Origin: Halocafeteria seosinensis
Lineage: Eukaryota; Sar; Bigyra; Bicosoecida
Length of the DNA stretch: 64,000 nucleotides
Assembly (NCBI GenBank): GCA_001687465.1
Contig: LVLI01000109.1
Span: 1 to 64,000 of the forward strand
Direction of reading: 5' to 3'
Shown here: piece after piece, positions 24,786 to 36,232 of the stretch
How positions within the stretch are numbered: position 1 is the first letter of the stretch
How the letters are laid out: every line of letters begins with the position of its first letter
Position numbers and translations under genes: made by a program
Notes under the pieces: model-generated
The model's database searches: none
What the model was told of the DNA's origin: nothing
The model's input: the letters and a program-made list of their open reading frames with translations, nothing else

Positions 24786-27700
24786 ATGTCGTCGTCGCCT
24801 GATGCTAAGGTTGGAGCTCCCATGAATGGAGGAGCGCTACAGCGACGCCATACACGCACTGGAATGAGTTCTAGACAACAACAACACCAGCAGCATGCTC
24901 CTGCACATACACCACAGGCTGAAGAAGATAATAGAAGCCCTAGTCAGTCGTTGAGCCGGTCAAAGTCCTCTGAGACTGTATCTCGGCCTCACTTGACGTC
25001 CCCCGGGAACTCGGAGGAAAGCGTCATTCGGACCCTAACGCCCTCCGGCACGGCCATTACGGATGGGTCCGGTAGCTGGAAGGGAAGTAGTTTTTCACTT
25101 GGAGAGATTGGCGCCATGTATGTGGAAGATGGTGGGGAGTCGTTCGCGTCTCCGGTCCCCGGGGAAAGAACGGGCCCAGAGGCACATTCCATGTCGTATA
25201 CGGAAGTTCGAGCTGAGTACTCGGAGTCTTCGCCGAAATCGTCCACAACTACGTTGCAAACAAGTGGATCCAAAGATAATAACAGCAGCGGGAGAAGTTC
25301 CAGTAATAGTAAACCCAAACGGCACAATATCGTGTTGGATGAAGATATAAACAGTCGACCCCCCAGATCGGGATCGAGCGCCAGTAGCAAACAACGTAAG
25401 AGCGCAAGTCTAACGGCATTAAGGACCCGAACGGATAGCAGCAGTAGTGATGGAGGACGAAGTAGCGAAACAGATGACACTGTGACAGAATTATTCAAAC
25501 AATCCGTACCACAGAGGGCACGGGCCTTGAATGGAAGTGCATGCGCCGGTGGTAGTCAGGGAATACACATCAAGGAAACAGATTCGGAAGGACCCACAGA
25601 AGCAGAATCTATGGCGAGAAATTCCCCCGGACACTACGATCCACAGATGCATCAATCCAGTAACAAGCCTAATGACTTTTTTGCGGAAAATGATCGGAAC
25701 GCTGCTTCGCAAAGTATAGAAGAAATTACCCAGAAGGTGGCGGGAATAGATAGATTAGGCAAGTTTTTGAAGAACTTCCTGACTGGTGCAAAGGAAACCC
25801 TCCAGGTTTCGTCGCAAGAAAATGAATTTCTTTGCGAACTCCAGGGGCAAATAATCACTGCTGTTCCGATATTAGAAGAGTTCTCAAAAGAGCTTCTTTA
25901 CTGTTTTGATACTATGGATGAAGACCAATGGAAACGTTCATGCATAGCACTTTCGCATACGTTGGAGGAGTACTCAGAGTGCTTCTCTGTGGTCCAGGAA
26001 TATATATCAAAGGGGGATGAACGTCCAGCGCTGAAGAGTGCTTCAAGCACTTTTATCAAGCACGGTAGGAAAAACAAAGTTTCCGGTGAGGGTTGGGTAC
26101 AACTTGCAACTGAGAAATCGGGACACATGGAGGAGGACTTACTGAGGTTCTGTCGAGGCTTGCGATTGAGACTAACTCAGAACAAAATTGATGTCAATAT
26201 CTCCACCCTTCATGACGTGCCTCCGATCCCTGCTGATCATATACGACGCAGTCACTATGTCACGCAGCTGTCGAAGGCGCTTGTAGATTCGAAAATCGTT
26301 GGAGTATGTGGATCGACGGGGTCAGGAAAAACGTCTATAGTTGCCGAATATGTGCATTCTCTCATATGGCGAAACATACCTCCTTGGACTGAGTCCAAGC
26401 ATAGACAGTTTGACAATGTAGTATGGGTCTACATGGACAGAATTCCTAATGATATTGACTCTGGTGAAAGACAGATATTGCTTTGTAAACTACTGGTAGA
26501 TGCTCTTGGGCTTCGTGAGGATCATCCGGAAGAATCTCCAATCACCTGCATAGAAGATTTTGAGGAACGGCTCGCACGATCCGTGTTCAGGGAAAAAGTG
26601 TGTGTGGTCTTGGATAACGTAGAGAACGCTTGCACTGTCGAGAGCATTGTGAATACAATTTGCCAAACGCAATTGGGCTGTTCAGCGGTGATAACGTGCC
26701 GTCGGGAAGAAACACTGAATTCCATCTGCTGCTTGCATTCTTCGAAAACGCATTTCAATGTTGACTACATTCGAGATAGGGATTTCTTGAAGATATTTCT
26801 CATGTACAGGTGTGGACGTTTCAATCAAACGTTGGGTGCAGTTGAAGACACTTCGGTAAAGGAGCTTATCGTTTTATCGCAAGGATGCTTGTTGGCTGTG
26901 GATATTTTAGGGGGTATAGCTAGAAGGTGTAAGCACTGGTCGTGGGCAAGAATTATTGAATACGTATGTGCCTCTGAGAAACCCAATGTTGGCGGCTTGT
27001 TGAGTGCTGACGTTCCTCTCAATGTCGAGAAGATTGTCCTGGCAGCGATTACCTTAGTCGAACCCGACCGAACTCAGGCTTCCTACAACCACAACCATTT
27101 GTTCCATGACATGCTTTTTCTGCTGGCAACCAGTGACGATGGGATATTCTCGCTGCAAACCCTTTATTTTGTGTTTAAGCATGCCTTTGATGCGGATCGA
27201 AATGTGGTCGACATTTTCCTTGAATGGGTATCAGACTTATCCCTAGTATCTACTCCGGGAGAAAATGATTCCCGAGATGAGAACTCAGCGACCATTGTCA
27301 TCCCACTCTCTGTGTTGAAGGTATTGAAAGCGTATCTTTCATCTGTAGGGTTACTGGCCCGGCAGTACAAAGTATTGATATCTGCTTATGGAGTCGCTGT
27401 CGCAGCAGAACCCGCACTTGCATCATTCCAGTGGTTCGCTATTCCGTCGCAGTTCGAAGCTGGTACCTCAATACTAAGGTCTTGTCTTCTTGTCAAATCA
27501 TCTGATGCCGAGGATTCCGTAGAACAGATACAGAAGATTTTGCTGGACTATCAATGGATAAGGCAAGTGTTACACTGTCCCTATGGGAGGTTTTATCTCA
27601 TGTTTCTGGTTCGTCAGTTTGGAGCTGCCGACGAATCTTGCCAGCTCTTAGATCTGGCCCTCAGACGTATATGGTGCCACCCAAGTTGCGTCAACCAGCA

Positions 27701-30617
27701 TTCTATCGGTGTTGCACTTAATGCTCACTTACTTAGTGATGAAAAGGCCATTGAACCCTTACCCCTGATTAGACGTTTAGTGAACGGCATTGCTTCTTCG
27801 GGCGATACATTTAAACTTCTTTCCGGTAGCCTCGTCAGCTCTGTCTCACGGGACTCGGCCATGTTTGGTCAACACCGAGGAGTCCTTACCACGATGAACG
27901 TCATGCATGATTGGTTGTTGACGGGAGATATGAGGGGCAACTTGAAAATATGGAATGTAAAAAACGGCATTTGCATACACAATGTGCGAAGGGAAGGGCG
28001 CAATAGAAGTACGATTCATCACGTAAGCGTTTCCAGTAATGGGCGACTATTTAGTGTTTGTGGATCCTCAGGATCTCTTGATTTGTGGCACATCGAGTCT
28101 GGTGGAACCTCAAAGCTACTGGGCCAAACCAAACTCAAAGCAAGGAAGCACCATATCAAGTCTCACGTTTGGTGCTCCTCGTTCAGTAGTCCTGCTTCTA
28201 ATACGGAGGGCAAGTACCCACAATTTCTTGCTGTCGGGGGTACAATAATATCTCCTGGAGAAGGCAGTTCTGGAGTTGTCAATGTCTTCGAAATTGCCCT
28301 GGACTTCTCAGGCCATGCGAGTACACCGCACCGCGGAACATTAAACGCTCGTTTTGTAATTGCGGCGCATCCTCGCCCTGTTACCTCCGTGAGGCTTTTT
28401 GCTATGGATTCAGCAAATAGTGAACAAACGTTGATTTCGTACAGTAGGGACCACGGGTCTGCAACTCTTTGGAAACTGAGTAGTCGTGGGATGACTCGAG
28501 AGAATAACGGATTCCCGGGAAATGTAGACTATGACAGTCTTATACTGTGGCTAAGGGATGAGTATTCAAACCGGTGGGACACAGTGCAGACTTCCGAACA
28601 CACGTTGATAGCCGTATTTTGCCATAAAACTCTTACTGTAAGGATATTTTCAGCTACTCGCGCGTTCGACGGAGCTTCTAACAGTAAATATGCCTCTCAT
28701 GTTGGCTATGAACTGGAAGGCGTCGACGAGAACGTTGATACGTTCTTGATTACTGCCGTCGGCAAGAGTGATTCGGAGTACTTCATCGTCGCAAGTACGC
28801 CTTCTGGCGCTCTGAAGGTGTGGCAACTTCCTATAGAGACATCATCTTCGAAACTTCCTCTCTACTATTACGACAGTGTGTATCACAGCGCTGCGATATC
28901 GCGAATGGAGCGGGTACGTCTCATTGGAGCCGCGCCTAACGATTGCTACATTCTAACAGCATCTCTTGATGGGACAGTCAGGCTTTGGAATCTTACGAGG
29001 AAACAATGTTTACAAGTTGTCGTCAATATGACAGAGCCAATTGAACTCCTCTCGTGCTGTAGTGCGCCTAATGAGATGGGAAAGCCAACCAATTACGTGA
29101 CAGCAGGATCTAAAAACAGGCTACAGTCTGTGTCTCTTCCGACGGCGGAATATTTTGACAAGTCGCCAATGAGGAAAAGTCCACTCTCAAGCTTTCTTAT
29201 CAGCGAAGACGAGACCCAATATTGTAAAGAATGGGTGCTAGCCAGTACAAATGGCAAGATCATTTACGCATCTGTTCCCGTGGATGGCACTCCTACCGCG
29301 TTTGCTGGAAGCTACGGTATAAGTTTGCGCCTTCGTCGCGAAGACAGTTTTGGTCATGGTGACGCCGAGCGAATGCGCCCAAGGGCATTAAAATTTCCTC
29401 TGCTTGAATGCCCACAGGATGTCCACGTGCACACAGATACCATCGTATTCTCCCATTTGGAAGCATCCGGGAAGGAAGCGCACCGGAGAATTTTGATGGC
29501 AAATTGTGAAAGGTATGGTTCCCGCGGGGAAAAGCAGGAATTCATACTTGCCTGGGACTTATATCCTGAAGAAAGTAATTCCACTAGGTTTCAACGTCAC
29601 ATTATCATACCCGTGTATCGGGAGATGTGGTGGAAGACAGCTGTAAATGCATCCAGAGGTATCCGAGCAGTTGGAAATGCGGCGTTGAACTTACAAGAAT
29701 GGAGGCGGAACCCGAGGATGTGCTTCAGCCATAATAACAAATATGTCCTGTATTGTAGAGGTGATGAACATGATGGTGGGGGCATATTCGTTTGGGATAT
29801 GCTTAGCACGGACCCGGAACCTGTTTACACTCTAAAGATGGGTCGCAGGAACTTGACAGTACACTACTTGCTATTCAGCAACCTGGTGGTTCATTATGAT
29901 GATGACACCCCTCGGTGGTCTTACTACGTTGCTGCTGTATGCCAGCATCCCGTTGTTCACACACTTGTTCTTCTCTGGCGCTTTCCTGATATACACTCGG
30001 AAACACATGCATCGGTCAAACGAACAGCAAAATCAATAATCTCAACCTGCGAATGGAACATGGACATCGTTGAGCAATCTCCACCCATGGCGTTTGGCGA
30101 CTCGACTGATGGAAGACAAAGCGTTCTGACTCTTGCGTGGGGTGACCAACAGGGACACATACATATCAACCAAGTGGACCTATCTGGTGCAAGAGGCGGT
30201 GACAAGAGTGCAGTGCCAAAAGAAATTGGCATCATTTCATATGCACATTCTTCGCCCGTAACATCCTTACAATTTTGTGCAGATATGACGAGTCAAACAG
30301 GCGCTATTAGGCAGCGCTTAGTCTCCGTAGGCCGGGATAGGAAACTCTACATTTGGGGATGCACCATCTGTAAGGGGTTCAAAGGAAAAGGTGCATATGC
30401 ATCACCGGAATGTATCCATTCCTTCCAGATGGAAAATCTCCCGATAGGACTCTCAAGGCCTCTGTTTATACCAACCGAACAAACCTCCAAATCCGGATGG
30501 CTGTTCCATGTTGAGGCAGAGGCAGACAAAGATATTCAGTCAATGTATCGACACGCAGTTATGTGGTTTAGAGAACATAAACATTTGGAAGGCTCTGCGG
30601 GGGCACATAGTCCATAG
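24786..30617 (+). CDS. STAND NTPase: NB-ARC with WD40 repeats
   Basis: 1943 residues in one exon. The first 280 residues are Ser/Thr-rich and disordered; a helical segment of about residues 300-480 precedes an NB-ARC/STAND ATPase: P-loop GVCGSTGSGKTSI near 510, Walker B VCVVLDNVENA near 610, CSAVITCRREE (sensor-like), and IVLSQGCLLAVDILGG in place of the GLPLA motif. The C-terminal 900 residues contain WD40-type blades (DGTVRLWNL, MRGNLKIWNV, DRKLYIWGC). APAF1-like proteins with this order assemble into signalling wheels after ligand sensing by the WD40 part. No death, TIR or CARD domain was recognised, so the output is unknown. Confidence 0.8.
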   Translation: MSSSPDAKVGAPMNGGALQRRHTRTGMSSRQQQHQQHAPAHTPQAEEDNRSPSQSLSRSKSSETVSRPHLTSPGNSEESVIRTLTPSGTAITDGSGSWKGSSFSLGEIGAMYVEDGGESFASPVPGERTGPEAHSMSYTEVRAEYSESSPKSSTTTLQTSGSKDNNSSGRSSSNSKPKRHNIVLDEDINSRPPRSGSSASSKQRKSASLTALRTRTDSSSSDGGRSSETDDTVTELFKQSVPQRARALNGSACAGGSQGIHIKETDSEGPTEAESMARNSPGHYDPQMHQSSNKPNDFFAENDRNAASQSIEEITQKVAGIDRLGKFLKNFLTGAKETLQVSSQENEFLCELQGQIITAVPILEEFSKELLYCFDTMDEDQWKRSCIALSHTLEEYSECFSVVQEYISKGDERPALKSASSTFIKHGRKNKVSGEGWVQLATEKSGHMEEDLLRFCRGLRLRLTQNKIDVNISTLHDVPPIPADHIRRSHYVTQLSKALVDSKIVGVCGSTGSGKTSIVAEYVHSLIWRNIPPWTESKHRQFDNVVWVYMDRIPNDIDSGERQILLCKLLVDALGLREDHPEESPITCIEDFEERLARSVFREKVCVVLDNVENACTVESIVNTICQTQLGCSAVITCRREETLNSICCLHSSKTHFNVDYIRDRDFLKIFLMYRCGRFNQTLGAVEDTSVKELIVLSQGCLLAVDILGGIARRCKHWSWARIIEYVCASEKPNVGGLLSADVPLNVEKIVLAAITLVEPDRTQASYNHNHLFHDMLFLLATSDDGIFSLQTLYFVFKHAFDADRNVVDIFLEWVSDLSLVSTPGENDSRDENSATIVIPLSVLKVLKAYLSSVGLLARQYKVLISAYGVAVAAEPALASFQWFAIPSQFEAGTSILRSCLLVKSSDAEDSVEQIQKILLDYQWIRQVLHCPYGRFYLMFLVRQFGAADESCQLLDLALRRIWCHPSCVNQHSIGVALNAHLLSDEKAIEPLPLIRRLVNGIASSGDTFKLLSGSLVSSVSRDSAMFGQHRGVLTTMNVMHDWLLTGDMRGNLKIWNVKNGICIHNVRREGRNRSTIHHVSVSSNGRLFSVCGSSGSLDLWHIESGGTSKLLGQTKLKARKHHIKSHVWCSSFSSPASNTEGKYPQFLAVGGTIISPGEGSSGVVNVFEIALDFSGHASTPHRGTLNARFVIAAHPRPVTSVRLFAMDSANSEQTLISYSRDHGSATLWKLSSRGMTRENNGFPGNVDYDSLILWLRDEYSNRWDTVQTSEHTLIAVFCHKTLTVRIFSATRAFDGASNSKYASHVGYELEGVDENVDTFLITAVGKSDSEYFIVASTPSGALKVWQLPIETSSSKLPLYYYDSVYHSAAISRMERVRLIGAAPNDCYILTASLDGTVRLWNLTRKQCLQVVVNMTEPIELLSCCSAPNEMGKPTNYVTAGSKNRLQSVSLPTAEYFDKSPMRKSPLSSFLISEDETQYCKEWVLASTNGKIIYASVPVDGTPTAFAGSYGISLRLRREDSFGHGDAERMRPRALKFPLLECPQDVHVHTDTIVFSHLEASGKEAHRRILMANCERYGSRGEKQEFILAWDLYPEESNSTRFQRHIIIPVYREMWWKTAVNASRGIRAVGNAALNLQEWRRNPRMCFSHNNKYVLYCRGDEHDGGGIFVWDMLSTDPEPVYTLKMGRRNLTVHYLLFSNLVVHYDDDTPRWSYYVAAVCQHPVVHTLVLLWRFPDIHSETHASVKRTAKSIISTCEWNMDIVEQSPPMAFGDSTDGRQSVLTLAWGDQQGHIHINQVDLSGARGGDKSAVPKEIGIISYAHSSPVTSLQFCADMTSQTGAIRQRLVSVGRDRKLYIWGCTICKGFKGKGAYASPECIHSFQMENLPIGLSRPLFIPTEQTSKSGWLFHVEAEADKDIQSMYRHAVMWFREHKHLEGSAGAHSP

Positions 30618-30712
30618 TCACTAGCATTCGCTCACTGTCCGTGATTCTCCTTGCTTGCACGTTGGAAAGCGTCCACTTCACCGCACCAATACACACATGC
30701 AAGTGTGCCATA

Positions 30713-33112
30713 TCATGATTTTCGAAGTGAGTTGCTTTTCCGTGCGTCAGAAGATAACCTATCTTGGCCAGACGTTCCGTAATACTGGTTTCCCTTAACA
30801 GTCACTGGGTAACTGAGCGCGCCTTCTGGGTGTTCCCAATCTTTTACCGATTGTTCGTCACGCGAGGCAGTCTTTCGTGGAGTTCCTTCGAAGGAATTGC
30901 GAGTATGTTTGTGTTTCGATGAAAACAGGGACCGTAACCGCGAAAAAACGCCACGAGAGTTATCCTGGTGCCCACTCAGCACTCCCGAATCACTCACAAA
31001 AGGCTGATCTAGCTCAGCACCAGAAGTATTTACGAACAATTGCTCCGATTTTTTGGAGTGTCTGTTGGTGGCAGATGGAGAGCTCGCGAACGTGGGGTTG
31101 TCACCATTTGCTTGGCCAGATATAACATCATCAACTCCTGAAGAGTTAACGTCGCAAATATCATCACCCGCAACTCGTTTTGTTTTCTTCTTTTTAGAGT
31201 TACGCGGTTTGCCGTTGCTACTATCTTTCACAAAGGCAACGGATTGCTGCTTTGAACTGTCGGACGTCCTCGAGTTGTTGGAATTGTATCTTTTCCCATC
31301 AGTGGGGTGAGTCTCTCCAGCCGGCTGATTGTGAGATCTCCCATCGAGAAATGTGTGAGTAGTCTCAAACAATGGGGTTTTCTCCACTAAGGGGTGGTGC
31401 ATTAGTGCCCGCGCTGTAGGTCGCTCATCTGGATCATACCTTAGACACGAGAGAATAAAGTCTCTAAGCTCACCGGAGATGCTTGGCGGCAACGGTGGGG
31501 GGGAAGTGGATGACGCTATGTGAAACATTGCAGCCAATGGGTTTTTCAAATGTCCCCAAGGGGGTTGTCCCGTTGCTAGTTCGATCACACTGCAGCCTAG
31601 ACTCCATATATCGGCCTTGCGTCCATGACCAATCTGACGAATTACTTCAGGAGCCATCCACCATGGCGTACCTTGCAAGCTAGCGGGCTCTTTTTTCGAT
31701 GACGCCAAAGTTTGCATTCGCTTAGAAGCCCCAAAATCAGACAACTTGCACGTTCCGTGGAGATCCAAGAGGATATTGGCGCATTTGACATCCCTGTGAA
31801 CAATCATATGGTCATGCAGGTATATTAAACCACTCAAAATCTGCCGAACATAGGTGCGTATTAAGTTCTCATTCAGAGCTCCAAATTTCTTAACGATGCT
31901 GGCCAAGCTACCCCCCGAGACATATTCCATCAATATCCACACACAATCCGCGTCTTCTTCGGTACCCAAGTACCGGACAATGCTTGGATGATCCAGTGAC
32001 GACATCATCGAGATCTCGTTTCTCAAGGTTTCGACAACCTGCGCGAATACAGTCATAGTTTTCTAGAATATGCATGCAGATTATCCAAGGCCTACGTACA
32101 GCATGTTGTTCTTCAGTCTTGCTTTGCTTGGTATTGATCATGATTTGCTTCACAGAGATCAGCTCACCAGTGTCTTGGTCCAATGCTGTGTACACTCTAC
32201 CGAATGCTCCAGAGCCTGTGTTGTTGTTTGACAGAGAGAGATAGAGAGATAGAAAGAAGAAAGGTGGTGAACATAGCCTTGAATATGGGTGAGCCATCCA
32301 CAGTGTCGAACATACCCAACAGGTCGCCCTTCTTCCAGCGGATAGTTTTGCGATGCGGTTGCTCACTTGGCAACTGCTTTTCATACATTTGTACTTCAGC
32401 CTGTGTATAATATCCATCATCATGTCCTTCCTGATGGGGAAACAAATTAATAAAGAAAAAGAGAGTGCTGTACGGATAAATCTCCCAGCCGATGAACGTT
32501 AGAGCGTACCAACGGGTTAAATCCACCATCATCATCATCACTGTAGTCACTAGTATTCCAAGAACGGTAATCCCCATTTTCCTGCATACAGCAGAAAGAA
32601 GCCATAACAGTAAAGGTTTCCAAAGTACACAACTACGCGTTAAAGAGTTGTGTCAAAACCATTTCAAACAACTGGAGGGGACGTACATCAATTTGATTTC
32701 GTCCAGTGTCAGCATTGTTCATTCCGGTCCCATTCCCGCTCATTTCCATACCGTTTCCATTAGGAGACGGCGAGATAGGGGATAATAAAGTGTTACTAAA
32801 GCCATGGGGATAGGTATTCTCCAAGGACGAGACTTCCCCCTGGTCTTCCTCTTCATGGCCTGGCAAAGCCCCATCCGAAGTCGATACAGCTGAGAGCGGA
32901 TGGTGTTTGGCCCTCTTCTTGGAAGATAAATTCGACCCTACGGGAGTCTGAGACTGTGTATAGCCGCTATTAGAGGAGTTTGAACGGCGATGGTACCCTC
33001 GGGCCGAGTGCGTGTGCTCCGGATCATAGGCTGGTTCATCCTCATTTGCTTGCCCCGGCGTTTTCACAAGGACAGGAGGTTCCGTGTCTTTGGAGAACTT
33101 GCCAATGCCCAT
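30713..33112 (-). CDS. MAPKKK-type Ser/Thr protein kinase (STE11/ANP-like)
   Basis: Exons 32687-33112, 32510-32581, 32316-32430, 32100-32215 and 30713-32038, all GT-AG and in phase. The glycine loop is assembled across an intron (KKGDLLGSGAFGRVY), followed by ISVKQI (catalytic Lys), EYVSGGSLASIV, HRDVKCANILL, KLSDFGAS, GTPWWMAPEVI and DIWSLGCSVIELATG. The GTPWWMAPEV and SGGSLASI patterns are those of MAP kinase kinase kinases. The N-terminal exon is Ser/Asn-rich; the C-terminal 200 residues are basic and disordered. The start was taken at MGIGKFSKD; an upstream exon is possible. Confidence 0.85.
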
Positions 33113-34406
33113 CGTACTATCCAGTCGAAAAGACACCGGGTGGCCTCCATATACACGATATGGACGGTAAAGAACCAAATATAGCCGCTTGAGGAGGAGA
33201 ATCCAAACTTTTTAAACTCCAGTTTCGAAGCTTTAAAACCCCTCTATACCAATTACATGAGCACCATCAGGTAGAGCGAAGAGTTCTTTATCACATGCTC
33301 CGATAAACAAGGTTCCAATACCTCTTGTGTAACTGTATATGGATGGACCCGGAAAACCAAGGGGATAACCTTGAACCGTGCAAACTTTTCGTTGGGTTGA
33401 AGATCTGTCTTCTCGAGTCGGAAGTCTCGGAACCAGCTCGGAAGCGCGTTACATCGGGTCGGAGGAATCGCCGCTGGATTGGATGAGAAGCCAAAACAGT
33501 GAACAATTAATACATTTTACGTGTACCAATGACACACACTTATTGTGTGAAACGAGGTTCCCGAATGAAATGCTTTCTAGGGGAGGACAGCCAACTGGAA
33601 GTTCAGTGGAAGTTAAATACAAGCAACGGGACAAACTACAGTACAAACTCCGGAGCTGGAGCTACGGTGCAGCATTCTAAGTCAGAAAGCGATCCTAATG
33701 AAATTGTGTTTGTTTTTCCAGGTAACGAACATGAATGACACTGTACACGGCGTACTAGGAGGTACAACCGGACACTACCAGCCCGGTGAATCTGAATTCC
33801 ATTGGAATTGACTCGGGGTGCCGAATGACTTGACAGTCATTTGGGTCCCCATCCGACTTGTTTATGAGATGCCACATACTAGCAGCTTGAACTGTTTTTG
33901 ACATAATCAATAGTTCAAGTGGTTCCAGGCCAAGAGGCGGAGTTGCCACGGGCACTCACACTCCGATGCGGCTGGCCAACGACAGAGTGCGCACTGCCCA
34001 GGTTGAAATGGACTTGTAGGACTGTTGTTGAATTCGATCTTTATTATTGACTGGAACGAGGGTTTCGTCCAATACCCCCAAATAAGCGACATCACGGTAA
34101 GAAATTTTGATTGCGGCTGCTTGTAAGACAAGAGTGTTGGTCAACATTGGGCGGATGTCTCATTCAATCCATATTGACGGGTCTTGGTCTAATATAAAAG
34201 AGAGAGAATATTCAGCTAATGGGGTGTGATTGCGTATACCTGTTGTCAGTGAGTTGTGAGTGATGAGAGTGAGTGAGGTTAGTTTCCTGGCTGGTGCGGT
34301 TGGCAGGAACACCACGAGATACACGAGCGTCAAATTACACCTTTAAATGACTGGATTTGAACATGCTGATATTCTAATGAATTGATCGCAGGCTTGCAAA
34401 GTCACA
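33113..34406. other. intergenic with diverged dispersed repeat
   Basis: Holds one copy (about 33417-33735) of the repeat also seen at about 35397-35757. No gene recognised. Confidence 0.4.
33417..33735 (+). repeat. diverged dispersed repeat, copy 1
   Basis: Shares patches with 35397-35757: ATGAGAAGCCAAA, AATGACACACACTT, CCAACTGGAAGTT, CGGAGCTGGAGCT and GCATTCTAAGTCAGAA. Both copies end near TTTCCAGGTA. It may be a non-autonomous transposon remnant. Confidence 0.6.
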
Positions 34407-35198
34407 ATGAAGAGCATTCGGACTGTCTTAACAGCGTGCTTCGCCACTGCCTTGCTTCTGACTTCTCAGGCCAACGGCATAACCGAGAATGACATGAAGT
34501 AAATCCAACAGCAACACAAGTCAACTTCATATTCCAAGCAACATTGGGGGATTGTTTACCTTTGCAGAAAGAAGTGGAAAATCAGCGACGGAACCTCATG
34601 TCGATCTATTGATGCTACCGGCGGCAAGGGAAGCGAAGGGAACTTCTGTGACCCACTGTTACAAACGTGCACAGATGCAACGATACTGTACGTATTGTTT
34701 CAATACAATTTATTTCATTCACATTTGTTTCTCTTGCCTAACGAGGACGATGCGAATCGGAGCCACAGGGACTTGGGAGAGAATTCGAAGAATGCCGACG
34801 TCGGATACGTCTCAGTGGACAATCCCGACGGGGACGGTCGCTTTTGTTTCTTCGTCAAATTCAACGGCGATAGCCCCACTACAGACGGCGACACTGTACT
34901 TAACGTGGGTAGCACCAATGAATGCACCTCCAACGATCCAACTACGGACGAGACGGTGACAGGTGAGTGGCGTGCTCCTTCATTTCGGGCTATTATATCT
35001 TTGCCTCGGGTGATAGGTTCTCCCTGAAATTCGCGCAGTGGGAGAAGAATGCAGCACAGCAAAACCTGGTACGGTTCGTGCTACGCTTTTCACGTCCATG
35101 GCTGTATTGCTTCTTTGTGTATATCAACTTACGTTTTAGCCGTGATCCCCGCGATGGTCAGAGGAAACAAAATAAACATCTGTACAAAGGATTTTTAA
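34407..35198 (+). CDS. secreted cysteine-containing protein, five exons
   Basis: Exons 34407-34498, 34568-34691, 34746-34962, 35039-35068 and 35140-35198 give one frame of about 173 residues. Residues 1-23 are a clear signal peptide (MKSIRTVLTACFATALLLTS, then QANG). The mature part is acidic with scattered cysteines (KWKISDGTSCRSIDATGGKG, SNDPTTDETVTVGEECSTAK) and ends NKINICTKDF. No known family. The introns are short (54 to 76 nt) with GT-AG ends; the 54-nt one and the 30-nt fourth exon are the weakest parts of the model. Probably an extracellular or vacuolar protein. Confidence 0.55.
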
Positions 35199-36232
35199 CT
35201 GCCTTACGATACTACCACTATCCCACCACCTACAATTCTCATTCTGAGGACACGACTCATTCTAGATAGGCCGTGCCCGTTGGGCCCACGTACTCGTGAC
35301 ATGAACTACATAGGCTATAAGCGGGCCACCCTATACTGTAAAGCAGCTGTATTGCATTTGACTACGGTTTCAGACGTTTCAAAATCCACATCACCACTCA
35401 GAAACCGGAACCGGCTCGGAAGTGCGTCTCATTGACTCGGAAGCGCTCTCGAATAGAATGAGAAGCCAAAGCAGTGAGCAACCAATCCAATTGAGGTTCA
35501 AAATGACACACACTTGTTTTTGAAACGAAGTATCCGTAGACCAACTGGAAGTTAAAAAGCAGCAAGACTCTCCTCCGTGAACTCTTAAATACAGACTCCA
35601 GAGCTGGAGCTGAGTCGCTCAGCCGACTTCTTTGGACTTTAATAACTCACGGTAGGCCATAATAATACATATGCATTGTACTACTAGACATCACTACTAT
35701 GCAGCTTTCTAAGTCAGAATTTCTCAGAACGCGATTAATTTTTGTGTTTCCAGGTACTCTACAAAAAGGAAAGTACAGGATGTACAATAGCGTATGCAAC
35801 ATCAAGGAAAGGGAAGACAACACCCCAAGTGCATTGTTAGTTCTCCCACTACTACTTGCACCTAAGTTCGACGACGAGCTGCATATTATAGAGGGCAACG
35901 AAAGGACGGGATTGTGGTCCTGGGTGGGGCTGTAGGAGATGCCACGTTTTGCAAAGCTCACCTCCGGAAGAAGATGATACAGTAGTAAGTTCGACAATAG
36001 GAACCCGCCAAAAATCAACTTAAGTGCAACCACGCAGGTTGTTATAGAGGCGTCTAACTGTCTACATGCCGTTTACAGTTGTGCATTCTCAACTGTATAC
36101 CAGTAGTATGCTCTTCCTTTTTAGTCTTGCAACGCAATGCATCTTGTTTGTTATTGGTGGTACCACCGTAGCAAGTATTTCGTGCCTGATCTAGTTTCGG
36201 GTGTGCTCATCAGTTGTGTGGGGAGATTCCAA
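35199..36232. other. intergenic with dispersed repeat
   Basis: Contains repeat copy 2 (about 35397-35757). Otherwise no gene recognised. Confidence 0.4.
35397..35757 (+). repeat. diverged dispersed repeat, copy 2
   Basis: See copy 1 at 33417-33735. Order and orientation of the shared patches agree, with indels. Confidence 0.6.
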
